Of a stretch of 64,000 nt of DNA, positions 36,621 through 45,297 are shown piece by piece. Position 1 is the first letter of the stretch, and each line of letters starts with the position of its first letter. The notes under the pieces are model-generated. The model was not told the DNA's origin, ran no database searches, and was given only the letters and a program-made list of their open reading frames with translations. A program made the position numbers and the translations under genes. Source of the stretch: JAAZCI01 sp046462535 (GTDB lineage: Bacteria; Pseudomonadota; Gammaproteobacteria; Cardiobacteriales; Wohlfahrtiimonadaceae); the NCBI GenBank assembly GCA_046462535.1, contig JBKGVF010000016.1:15716-79715 (forward strand), read 5' to 3'.

Positions 36621-37233
36621 AAAATTACAGCGAGCAGTGGGGGCAATCTTTCTGATTGCGGTCACACTCCTGATCATTGGCCCTTTTATCTTCAAATCAG
36701 GGAAAAATGGCACCATCTCCATCGATGAGACGGCAGAGGCCGATCAGATTCGTGAACCGGTGAGCGTTCTCTCAAGTAGTGGGGGTAGTGATCAGAGTCA
36801 ATATTGGTCTTATGGTGAGGAGCCGATGGGAGAACTCCCTCCTGTAGGGACAATCTTAGATCCCCCTAAAAAAGAGCAAAAGAGGGAAGAGGCTAAGGTA
36901 ACACCCCCACCACTTAATCTCATTGCTGATACAGAGCAGCAGGCTCTAGCAGCAAAACCCAAAGAGTCCCCTACATCACAAAAGAAGCAGAGCCCACAAG
37001 CTACTGCCGAGCAGTTTCAATGGTTTGTGCAGGTAGGTGGCTATGGCAATATCAATAATGCCCAAGCACAATATCGTCAATATCAGAGTGCGGGATATGC
37101 TGTCTACATCGAGACTGAAGATGGCTTACATAAGGTTCGTTTAGGGCCTTATCGCTCGCGAGAACAGGCAGATCGCGTTCGGGCTACATTAAAATCACAG
37201 GGCATCGAAACGACAATTGTCGCCCCTAAATAA
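36601..37233 (+). CDS. dedD: SPOR-domain cell division protein DedD
   Basis: DedD is a bitopic inner-membrane protein that binds denuded glycans at the septum through its SPOR domain and promotes constriction. The 210-residue product has one membrane helix (about 11-30), a charged, proline-rich linker (about 35-135) and a SPOR domain (about 138-208; FQWFVQVGGYGNINNAQA, HKVRLGPYRSREQA). It starts inside the end of folC (ATG at 36601, or 36607). Confidence 0.93.
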   Translation: MVMQNPKKLQRAVGAIFLIAVTLLIIGPFIFKSGKNGTISIDETAEADQIREPVSVLSSSGGSDQSQYWSYGEEPMGELPPVGTILDPPKKEQKREEAKVTPPPLNLIADTEQQALAAKPKESPTSQKKQSPQATAEQFQWFVQVGGYGNINNAQAQYRQYQSAGYAVYIETEDGLHKVRLGPYRSREQADRVRATLKSQGIETTIVAPK

Positions 37234-37283
37234 CCGCTTTATCAGTACTGTAAAAGCAGATGCTAAAGGTATCTAACTAAATT

Positions 37284-37955
37284 ATGGAAATTGCAAAAGA
37301 GCTCTCATCAATTATCGATCTGGTGATCATCGCAACGATTCTGGTATCGATTGTAATCGCCTTTATTCGCGGATTTATTACCGAGGTTCTCTCCCTCTTT
37401 GTCTGGATCGGTGCCTTTGTCGGCGCAACCTTCTACTTTGAGGATGTTGCTAAACTGCTCCCTAATATATTTGGTGGTAGTGAGGCACCTAACCTTGCAG
37501 CTGCAGTGGATCCCGATAATCTCAATGAAGTGGTCATTGCCTCAGGGATTAGCTTTGTTATCACCTTTTTAGCACTCCTTTTTCTATTTGGGCTGATCAA
37601 CCTCTTAATCTCAATGTTGATTCGACGCCTCAATATCTCATGGCCTGACCGCCTATTGGGCGCCTTCTTCGGAATGCTACGCGGAATGTTTGTAGTGGCG
37701 ATCTTAGCCCTCTTTGTCACCTACTCCCCACTAAAAGAGAGTGAGCATTGGCAAAATGCCCACTTCTCACAGGTGGCAACAACATGGGCTAAACAGTTAG
37801 AACGTCTAGTGCCTGATAACTTCTTAGAACATATTAATACTGAAAAGATTGTGGAGAAGATGAAAGGGGATAATGAGATGACTCAAACAGAGCAGCAGAG
37901 TGAGCGGGTATTTGAAGCCCCTGAATTGATCATTCCCCTCTCCCCCAATCAGTAA
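37284..37955 (+). CDS. cvpA: CvpA family membrane protein
   Basis: CvpA is an inner-membrane protein first linked to colicin V production and now to envelope stress tolerance. The 223-residue product has four membrane helices with the family pattern AFIRGFITEVLSLFVWIGAF and WPDRLLGAFFGMLRGMFVV, then a hydrophilic tail rich in glutamate and glutamine. It follows dedD by 50 bases. purF, the usual next gene, is absent; ubiG follows. Confidence 0.93.
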   Translation: MEIAKELSSIIDLVIIATILVSIVIAFIRGFITEVLSLFVWIGAFVGATFYFEDVAKLLPNIFGGSEAPNLAAAVDPDNLNEVVIASGISFVITFLALLFLFGLINLLISMLIRRLNISWPDRLLGAFFGMLRGMFVVAILALFVTYSPLKESEHWQNAHFSQVATTWAKQLERLVPDNFLEHINTEKIVEKMKGDNEMTQTEQQSERVFEAPELIIPLSPNQ

Positions 37956-38076
37956 TCGATCCAGTAAGGGGAGCTGCTTAATGATTAACACTTAAGAGTT
38001 AATCATTAAATATTAACCTTTAACTTTAAGAGTACTCTTTTATTTTTTATTGACTAATAACCCTCGCGGAGCAGAG

Positions 38077-38769
38077 ATGAGTAACGTACTACATGATGAG
38101 ATTGAGAAATTTAATGAGCACGATTGGTGGGATCAAGATGGCGCGTTAAAGACGCTTCACGATATTAATCCTACCCGTTTTGACTTTATCTTAAGTCATG
38201 AGCCGATAAAGGGGCAGAGAGTACTCGATCTTGGCTGTGGTGGAGGGATCTTAACTGAAGGGCTAGCAAAACGGGGGGCAATTGCCACAGGAATCGATAT
38301 GGCAGATGAGGCGATCGCTGTCGCTAAAGCTCATGCAGAGCGTGCCCAACTAAAGATCGACTATCAAGTAATCACAGCAGAGGAGCATGCTACAGATCAC
38401 CAAGCACACTATGATGTCATTACCTCTCTTGAGCTGTTAGAGCATGTTCCGAGTCCCAGCTCAATTATCGAGGCCGCGGCGGCTATGTTAAAGCCTGGTG
38501 GCGGACTCTTTCTCTCCACCATCAATCGCACCCTCAAGGCGCGGACATTGGTGGTCTACGCGGCCGAATATCTGCTTCGAGTTGTTCCTAAAGGGACCCA
38601 TGATCCTGATCGCTTTATCACCCCTCTTGAACTCTATGAGCTCTGTGAGCTCCATGGATTGGAGGTGAAGGCAATCTCAGGGATGAGTTATAACCCCTTT
38701 ACCCGCATCGCCACATTAAGTGACGATGTCAGTATGAACTATCTTCTCTATGCAACAAAAAAAGTGTAG
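38077..38769 (+). CDS. ubiG: Ubiquinone biosynthesis O-methyltransferase UbiG
   Basis: UbiG carries out both O-methylations of the ubiquinone ring using S-adenosylmethionine. The 230-residue product has the N-terminal family pattern EKFNEHDWWDQDGALKTLHDINPTR, motif I VLDLGCGGGILTEGLAKRG and the later FLSTINRT. I prefer the ATG at 38077, which has GGAG upstream, to the TTG at 38050. It implies a ubiquinone-based respiratory chain. Confidence 0.96.
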   Translation: MSNVLHDEIEKFNEHDWWDQDGALKTLHDINPTRFDFILSHEPIKGQRVLDLGCGGGILTEGLAKRGAIATGIDMADEAIAVAKAHAERAQLKIDYQVITAEEHATDHQAHYDVITSLELLEHVPSPSSIIEAAAAMLKPGGGLFLSTINRTLKARTLVVYAAEYLLRVVPKGTHDPDRFITPLELYELCELHGLEVKAISGMSYNPFTRIATLSDDVSMNYLLYATKKV

Positions 38770-38803
38770 AGAGTTCGCTATCTTGAGAAAGGATTAAAGA
38801 TTG

Positions 38804-39526
38804 ATGACCCAACCACTATTAAATAAGAATATCCTCATCACAGGGGCCACCGGCGCTGCAGGAAAGCAGAGCGCCCTTACCCTAGCTAGAGCAGGTGCTA
38901 CTGTTATTCTCCTAGCTCCTAAAGAGCGCTCACTCAATAAAATTTATGACGCTGTCGCCGCAAGCGGTGCCCCTGAACCGGCAATGGTGCCCATGGACTT
39001 TACCCAGGTAACAGCAGATGACTACTTTGGCTTAGCCCAAGCATTAAGTAATGAGTTTTCCCATCTTGATGGTATTATCCATGCCGCAGGTCATTTAGGC
39101 AGTTTAACACCACTTGCCCACACTAATCCTGAGCTTTGGCGAAAAAACTTAACCATCAATCTCGATGCCCCTTTTCAACTTACCCAAGCGCTACTCCCTC
39201 TCCTATTACAAGCAGAGTCTCGCGCCTCTGTACTCTTTTTTGAGCACCCTGCCGTTGCCTCTGGTGATCATGCCTACTGGGGAAGCTACGCCGTTGCAAA
39301 AGCGGGATTGCATACCTTAATGGCTCTCTTTGCTGAAGAGTTTGAAGCGGAAGGGAAGATCCAATTTAATAGTATTGATCCCGTCGCTTTCAATTCAGCG
39401 CTTCGATATAACGCTGCACCTGAAGGGGTGGAGGAGGCGCGCCCAGTAGCTGCCCTCGATTCTCACCTCCTAACCCTGATGGATTCAACAACACCCTTTA
39501 CAACAGGGCAATGCTTCACACTCTAA
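38804..39526 (+). CDS. YciK-like short-chain dehydrogenase/reductase, catalytic serine missing
   Basis: The 240-residue product is a short-chain dehydrogenase/reductase most like YciK of gammaproteobacteria (shared LDGIIHAAGHLGSLTPL and LTQALLPLLLQ patterns). The YxxxK pair Y162/K166 and N119 are present. The serine expected about 13 residues before the tyrosine is replaced: positions 147-151 read EHPAV. The dinucleotide motif is also altered to TGATGAAG, with the middle glycine lost. It may be catalytically impaired or use another residue. It lies 34 bases after ubiG, an order also seen for yciK-like genes in other gammaproteobacteria. Substrate unknown. Confidence 0.82.
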   Translation: MTQPLLNKNILITGATGAAGKQSALTLARAGATVILLAPKERSLNKIYDAVAASGAPEPAMVPMDFTQVTADDYFGLAQALSNEFSHLDGIIHAAGHLGSLTPLAHTNPELWRKNLTINLDAPFQLTQALLPLLLQAESRASVLFFEHPAVASGDHAYWGSYAVAKAGLHTLMALFAEEFEAEGKIQFNSIDPVAFNSALRYNAAPEGVEEARPVAALDSHLLTLMDSTTPFTTGQCFTL

Positions 39527-39589
39527 AGCAGATAATCACCCAAGATTGGCCCCATCTCCATTAGAGAGAGTCTATTCAACTATAATATT

Positions 39590-39619
39590 GGCGTAGCAGC
39601 TATAACTGCTACGCCCTTT
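39590..39619 (+). terminator. Terminator after the ubiG-yciK unit
   Basis: A ten-base perfect stem (ggcgtagcag and complement) with a six-base loop is followed by CTTTCCTCTTT. The T tract is interrupted, but the stem is strong and the position is right. Confidence 0.72.
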
Positions 39620-39735
39620 CCTCTTTATAGAGCATCTACGCTCAAACGACACTCTTCTCCAATCTGCAATCGTAAAGAGATTGATTATAATAGGAACGTG
39701 ATACCATATTCATTCATAATTGATGAGGAAGCGAT

Positions 39736-41166
39736 ATGAGATTTAAGCGATCAACCTTGCGGGCCTTACCTTTGTTAAGTGCTCTTCTTATCACCCTAAC
39801 ACCGATCTATGCAGCAAATGATGAGGCGCACCCTATGAATGAACCCCCAAAGATGATGCAACGCTACCAAGAGGAATCTTTAGCAGCCAACACCTACGAG
39901 GGTGAGTTGCCGAATGGACTCTCCATTATTGTCCGCAAAGATGAGCGGGCACCGGTTGTGACCAATATGGTTTGGTATCGAGTCGGCTCTGTTGATGAAC
40001 CCCGAGGGCTTGGGGGAATTTCCCATATGTTAGAGCATATGATGTTTAAAGGGACAGAGCTATTAGGCCCTAATGAACACTCAACAATTATTGCCAATCT
40101 TGGTGGACGAGATAATGCCTTTACCTCGATGGATTACACCGCCTACTATGAGCGTCTCCCTGCTTGGGAATTGGAGACCGCTCTCCAGCTTGAGGCTGAG
40201 CGTATGAGCAACCTAAAGCTGCGAGCAGAGGATTTTCTCTCAGAACGGCTAGTAGTTGCCGAAGAGCGGCGACAGCGGACAGAGAGTAATCCACAAGGGC
40301 GCTTCTTTGAGCTCTTTAATGCAACGCTCTGGAGTAGCAGCGCTTATCGTAACCCCATTATCGGTTGGATGGAGGAGATTGAGCGCTGGCGCCTCAGTGA
40401 TCTAGAGCGTTGGTATCAACAATATTATGCTCCCAATAATGCGACACTCGTGGTTGTTGGTGATGTGGATCCCGAAGAGGTCTACCAACTGGCTCAGAGA
40501 TACTTTGGCCCTATCCCAAAACGTGACTCTATTGAGCATCCCTTCAATTTTGAGCCTCAACAAGAGGCGGAGAAGCGTATTGAGATGGTGGCAGAGGTCA
40601 ATATGCCGCTCCTCTTAATGGGCTATAAAGTGCCAAGTCTCAATAGTGCAGAATCGATACGGGAAGCTTATGCCCTACTCCTAATTAATGAGCTACTTGA
40701 TGGCGGACGTGCCGCTCGCTTAACAAAAGAGCTGGTGCGAAAAGAGCAATTAGCTCTACAAACTAGTGCCTACTACGGTAGCAATCGCCGCTATTTGAGC
40801 AGCCTCACCATCAGTGCAATTCCCACTAAGGGGATCACCCTCTCTGAGTTAGAAGAGGGTATAAAGAGAAGTATTGAGCGGTTAAAGCAAGAGCCTATCA
40901 GTGATGAAGAGCTTGCACGAGTTAAGCGACACTATGAGTGGAAGAGCATCACCGCGCTCGACTCAAGCTATGCACAGGCGATGGCCATTGGCACCGCCGA
41001 AACCACGGGTGAAGGGTGGTACCATCGCTTAACATTAGCGGAGCGACTCAATGAGATCACCAAAGAGGAGATTCAGCAGGTGGCTCAAAAATATCTTCAT
41101 GATCAAAATCTCACCGTTGGCTATCTCCATAACCCTAAATCACAAGAGCCCCATCTTGATGAATAG
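39736..41166 (+). CDS. M16 zinc peptidase, catalytic subunit
   Basis: This 476-residue secreted protein is a pitrilysin-family (M16) metallopeptidase. It has a signal peptide (about 1-27), the inverted zinc motif H97-ML-E100-H101 and a distal glutamate about 76 residues on (VVAEERRQR, E177). The C-terminal half is the usual M16 partner domain. It is followed after 35 bases by a second M16 protein without the zinc motif, which together suggests a periplasmic heterodimer like those in Pseudomonas and Sphingomonas. Its natural substrate is unknown. Confidence 0.93.
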   Translation: MRFKRSTLRALPLLSALLITLTPIYAANDEAHPMNEPPKMMQRYQEESLAANTYEGELPNGLSIIVRKDERAPVVTNMVWYRVGSVDEPRGLGGISHMLEHMMFKGTELLGPNEHSTIIANLGGRDNAFTSMDYTAYYERLPAWELETALQLEAERMSNLKLRAEDFLSERLVVAEERRQRTESNPQGRFFELFNATLWSSSAYRNPIIGWMEEIERWRLSDLERWYQQYYAPNNATLVVVGDVDPEEVYQLAQRYFGPIPKRDSIEHPFNFEPQQEAEKRIEMVAEVNMPLLLMGYKVPSLNSAESIREAYALLLINELLDGGRAARLTKELVRKEQLALQTSAYYGSNRRYLSSLTISAIPTKGITLSELEEGIKRSIERLKQEPISDEELARVKRHYEWKSITALDSSYAQAMAIGTAETTGEGWYHRLTLAERLNEITKEEIQQVAQKYLHDQNLTVGYLHNPKSQEPHLDE

Positions 41167-41201
41167 AGAGCGCTCTTCCCTCCCCTACTAAAGGAGACCT
41201 T

Positions 41202-42581
41202 ATGAGACGATTAACAGAAATTGTGGCCCTGATCGCCACCCTAATAATACCTTTTATGACCAATATATCGTTAGCAAAAAGCTTTAGCCCCATCTTAAAT
41301 CAGACCCATCTTTGGCAGACTGCCGAAGGCGCTGATGTCTACCATCTCCCTCTAGAGGAGTTACCCATTGTCGATATTATTATTGCTCTAGATGTGGGAG
41401 ATTATCATAGTGGCCCCCAACATGGAGTAGCGACATTAACTGCATCACTCTTAGGAAAGAGTGCCGGCCCTTATGATGAGGAGGCTCTTCTTGAGGCTTT
41501 AGAGGAGCGACAAACATTACTCTCTACCCGTGTCTCCTCAAATAAGACCCTCTTCACCTTCCGTACCCGCTCAGTCAGTGATGGAAAGACCCATACCATT
41601 ACCGATGAAGCTAAAGATTTAATCACGACACTCTTTGCAGAACCTCGCTTTGATGAGCAGATCTTTCTTCGGGAACGTGCCAATATTATTGATGCTCAGA
41701 AGGCTCGGCTCGATAATATCAATGCCATCGCCAGTGAGATCTACTACCAGAATCTCTACCCCAATGAGTATCTAGGGGTCACCTCTGAGATGTTTCAGGA
41801 GGCATTAGCAGAGCTCACCTTATCCGATCTTAAACAGTTTCATCGACAGTATTACCATGCCACTAATGCTAAAATTATTATTGTTGGGAAGATTAGTCAT
41901 GAGAATGCTGCTGATCTCGCTCGCACCATTAGCCTCCATTTAGGTCGCGGGGAGCAAGCCCCCCCTATTGAACATCAGCGCCCTAACTACGAGGCAAAGA
42001 GAATTGAGCACCCCTTCGATTCACCACAATCCCGTATCTTAATGGGGCATCCCTCCATCAACTTTTACGATGAGGATTATTTCCCCCTCTTATTAGGCAA
42101 TCATATCCTTGGGGGGAGTGGTCTCACCTCGGAGCTGATGATTCGTCTCCGTGAAGAGCTTGGTCTAACGTATGGGATCTACAGTAGCTTTGCTCCTACA
42201 CTCTTCTATGGCCCCTTCACCATCACCTTCTCTACGAAAAATGAGCAGGTGGATGAGGCTATAGCCGAAAGTTTAGCTCTTATAGAGCGCTTCATAGAAG
42301 AGGGGCCATCTGATAAGGCACTAGAGTTAGCAAAAAATAATCTTATCGGCTCCTTAGCCCTCGACCTCGATAGCAACGCTAAACTTGCAGCAACACTCCT
42401 CCATTTAGCCAGCTATGATCTACCCTTAGATTACTATGATCATTATCCTGAAATTATTAGAGGGATTACAAAAGAGGAGATTAAAGCCGCCTTTAAGCGC
42501 CACCTCAACCCTCAACGCTTCACAGTTGTGATTGTTGGAGGTAAAGAGGCAGACCAAAAACCCCCTAAACCCCAATCGTAA
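41202..42581 (+). CDS. M16 peptidase-like protein, non-catalytic partner
   Basis: The 459-residue product has a signal peptide and the M16 fold but lacks HxxEH; the corresponding region reads GVATLTASLLGKSAG. It retains the C-terminal arginine/tyrosine substrate-clamp pattern (LREELGLTYGIYSSF), as expected for the non-catalytic half of a heterodimeric M16 peptidase. Pairing with the gene just upstream is inferred from adjacency and domain logic. Confidence 0.92.
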   Translation: MRRLTEIVALIATLIIPFMTNISLAKSFSPILNQTHLWQTAEGADVYHLPLEELPIVDIIIALDVGDYHSGPQHGVATLTASLLGKSAGPYDEEALLEALEERQTLLSTRVSSNKTLFTFRTRSVSDGKTHTITDEAKDLITTLFAEPRFDEQIFLRERANIIDAQKARLDNINAIASEIYYQNLYPNEYLGVTSEMFQEALAELTLSDLKQFHRQYYHATNAKIIIVGKISHENAADLARTISLHLGRGEQAPPIEHQRPNYEAKRIEHPFDSPQSRILMGHPSINFYDEDYFPLLLGNHILGGSGLTSELMIRLREELGLTYGIYSSFAPTLFYGPFTITFSTKNEQVDEAIAESLALIERFIEEGPSDKALELAKNNLIGSLALDLDSNAKLAATLLHLASYDLPLDYYDHYPEIIRGITKEEIKAAFKRHLNPQRFTVVIVGGKEADQKPPKPQS

Positions 42582-42691
42582 AATAGGAGCTATCCACATT
42601 TTTTGTGGATAACTATTGGGATAAGCGGCAGGATTCTTCTCTACAGAAGAGTCGATCCCTTAAAATGCTAATGTTAAGAGAGTGATAATTA

Positions 42692-44644
42692 ATGAGTATA
42701 CCCACCCCTGTAGAGTTCTTCTTTAGTGAAGAGGGCCCCTTAAGTACGGCGATTGAAGGTTATCGCCCTCGTGAAATGCAGATCACTATGGCTAACCGTA
42801 TTTATGAAGCCATTGAAAATGGGGATGACTCTTTAGTAATTGAGGCAGGCACTGGAACAGGCAAGACCTTTGCTTATCTTGTGCCTGCACTCCTTTCAGA
42901 TGTTAAAGTATTAATCTCCACAGGAACAAAGCATCTACAAGATCAACTCTTTGAGAAAGATATCCCTCTGATCCGTCAGCTACTTAAAAAGCCAATAACC
43001 CCTGCCCTACTGAAAGGGCGTTCTAACTACCTCTGCATCTATAGAATCCGTACTATGCGCCAGCGCGGGCGATTTGAAGGGAAAGCGCAGGTAGATCAAT
43101 TCTATAAAATTGAGCGCTACTCTAAACAAGATAAAGTGGGAGATCTTACTCAACTTGGTGGAATAACGGATCACTCTCTCTGGGGGCAAGTCACCTCCAC
43201 AACAGAAAATTGTCTCCACTCTGAGTGTCCCGATTATGAGGAGTGCTTCCTCTTTAAGGCAAGAAAGAAGGCGATGGAAGCAGATGTTGTGGTGATCAAT
43301 CATCATCTCCTCTGTGCGGATCTTGCCTTAAAACAGGAGGGCTTTGGTGAGCTATTACCAAAAGCGGATCTGATTATTGTAGATGAGGCTCATCAATTAG
43401 CAGAAACGGCTGGCCTCTTCTTTAGCACCCAGCTCAGCACCAAACAGATTCCCGACTGGATTGATGATCTAAATAAAGCGATTGCAGTTGAGGCGAGTGA
43501 TTTTAGTGCCCACGATCGCATTGCTGACCTTCTTCATCAAAAAATTGCCGATCTTCGAAAAGCGCTACCCCAAAATAACCAACGCTATGCTCTCGCGGAA
43601 TTTAATGACAACCCTATCATTACCAGCCTCTATCAGGATATTGATGAACTCCTCGGTACACTGGTTCAAGTAGTTGAACCTCTAAAAGAGCGTGCACAGA
43701 TCTTCCCAAAGTTAGCAGAAAGAATTGAGGATATTCATAAGCGCTGGCAGATACTCGTCATTGAGCAGCGTAACGATGAAAATAGTATCAACTGGCTTGA
43801 GACCTATAAATACCATATTGGACTCCACTCGACGCCGTTAGATATCTCTGACCATTTCCGCCAAAATAGTGCTCAATTGAATGCAAGCTGGATCTTTACC
43901 TCAGCTACTCTTGCAGTCCGTGATGACTTCAACTACTTTTGCCAACCTCTTGGTTTAAGTACTGATAACACCCTTCGGTTAGAGAGTCCGTTTGACTTTC
44001 CAAGAACCTCACTACTCTATCATCCCCCCAATCTTCCTCCCCCAAATGATGAGCGCTTCTTGCCTGAAATGCTTGAGGCAATTCTACCGGTGATTGAAGC
44101 AGCAAAAGGGAGAACCTTTATCCTCTTTACTAGCTACTATGCGCTCGATCGAGCCTATATCCAACTGAAAAAGATGATCGATTACCCCCTCTTTAAGCAG
44201 GGCGAGAGACCCAAAATGGCCTTAATTGATGCATTTAAAGAGTCTGGCAATGGTGTTTTACTCGGCACAATGAGCTTTTGGGAGGGGGTAGATGTTAAGG
44301 GTGAAGCGCTTACCTGTGTGGTAATTGAGAAGTTTCCCTTTGCATCACCAGGCGATCCTATTGAGCAGGCAAAGATTGACCTTTTACGCCGAAAAAATCT
44401 CAATCCATTCATGAATTATCAACTTCCGAAAGCAATTATTACCCTTAAGCAGGGGGTGGGACGCCTTATTCGTGATCCTGATGATTATGGTGTCTTAGTA
44501 TTAGCCGACTCCCGCTTAACGACTAAACAGTATGGTCGACAATTTCTTCAAAGTCTTCCCCCTATGACTAAAACGATGAAGGTGGAGCGGGTAAATCGTT
44601 TTTTTGACTATATAGAGAAGAGAGGGCAAAATAGCGCCGACTAA
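42692..44644 (+). CDS. yoaA: DinG-family Fe-S helicase YoaA
   Basis: YoaA is an XPD/DinG-like 5'-3' DNA helicase that, in E. coli, works with the HolC subunit in repair of stalled replication. The 650-residue protein has Walker A GTGTGKT (53-59), four cysteines for an Fe-S cluster (C115, C174, C179, C185), DEAH at 231-234 and motif VI QGVGRLIRDPDDYG. The cysteine spacing and length fit YoaA better than DinG (about 716 residues). Confidence 0.92.
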   Translation: MSIPTPVEFFFSEEGPLSTAIEGYRPREMQITMANRIYEAIENGDDSLVIEAGTGTGKTFAYLVPALLSDVKVLISTGTKHLQDQLFEKDIPLIRQLLKKPITPALLKGRSNYLCIYRIRTMRQRGRFEGKAQVDQFYKIERYSKQDKVGDLTQLGGITDHSLWGQVTSTTENCLHSECPDYEECFLFKARKKAMEADVVVINHHLLCADLALKQEGFGELLPKADLIIVDEAHQLAETAGLFFSTQLSTKQIPDWIDDLNKAIAVEASDFSAHDRIADLLHQKIADLRKALPQNNQRYALAEFNDNPIITSLYQDIDELLGTLVQVVEPLKERAQIFPKLAERIEDIHKRWQILVIEQRNDENSINWLETYKYHIGLHSTPLDISDHFRQNSAQLNASWIFTSATLAVRDDFNYFCQPLGLSTDNTLRLESPFDFPRTSLLYHPPNLPPPNDERFLPEMLEAILPVIEAAKGRTFILFTSYYALDRAYIQLKKMIDYPLFKQGERPKMALIDAFKESGNGVLLGTMSFWEGVDVKGEALTCVVIEKFPFASPGDPIEQAKIDLLRRKNLNPFMNYQLPKAIITLKQGVGRLIRDPDDYGVLVLADSRLTTKQYGRQFLQSLPPMTKTMKVERVNRFFDYIEKRGQNSAD

Positions 44645-44676
44645 CCCCTGCCTATACCCATAAGGAGCTAAATGCT

Positions 44677-45267
44677 ATGGATTCTATCCTACTAAATATT
44701 GCTGTTATTATTGCCGCCTATCTCATGGGCTCTATCTCATCAGCGATTATTGTCTGCCGGATGGTAGGACTCCCCGATCCCCGCAGTGCTGGCTCGAACA
44801 ACCCAGGCGCCACCAATGTGTTGCGTTTAGGAAGTAAAGGGGCCGCCGCCGCCACCTTAATGGGAGATCTACTTAAAGGGCTCATTCCCCTTCTTATCGC
44901 AAAGGGGCTTGGCTTAACCGGTTGGGGATTAGCCTTAACTGCCATCGCACCATTTTTAGGCCATCTCTACCCCATCTTCTTTCAATTTAAAGGGGGAAAA
45001 GGGGTTGCGACAGCATTCGGTATCATCTTAGGACTCAACCTCTACGTTGGCTTAGCCGCTTTTGCCGTCTGGCTGGGGATATTTATCACTACACGTATCT
45101 CATCACTCTCTGCGCTAACCGCGGCAGCTACTGCACCCCTTTTTCTCTGGCTATTTAAAGCGGAAGGGGTAGTGGTCTTCTCAGTTCTCTTTATGGTATT
45201 ACTACTAATCTATCGTCACAAAAGCAATATAGTCCGACTTCTCTCTGGGGATGAGAAACGCTTTTAA
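44677..45267 (+). CDS. plsY: Glycerol-3-phosphate acyltransferase PlsY
   Basis: PlsY transfers an acyl group from acyl-phosphate to glycerol 3-phosphate to start phospholipid synthesis in the inner membrane. The 196-residue product has five membrane helices and the family motifs GSISSAIIVCR, GSNNPGATNVLR, and FKGGKGVATAFG. It lies 32 bases after yoaA and converges on rpoN with a 30-base gap. Confidence 0.97.
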   Translation: MDSILLNIAVIIAAYLMGSISSAIIVCRMVGLPDPRSAGSNNPGATNVLRLGSKGAAAATLMGDLLKGLIPLLIAKGLGLTGWGLALTAIAPFLGHLYPIFFQFKGGKGVATAFGIILGLNLYVGLAAFAVWLGIFITTRISSLSALTAAATAPLFLWLFKAEGVVVFSVLFMVLLLIYRHKSNIVRLLSGDEKRF

Positions 45268-45297
45268 AGTTATAATCTATAATTGCTAAATGATATA

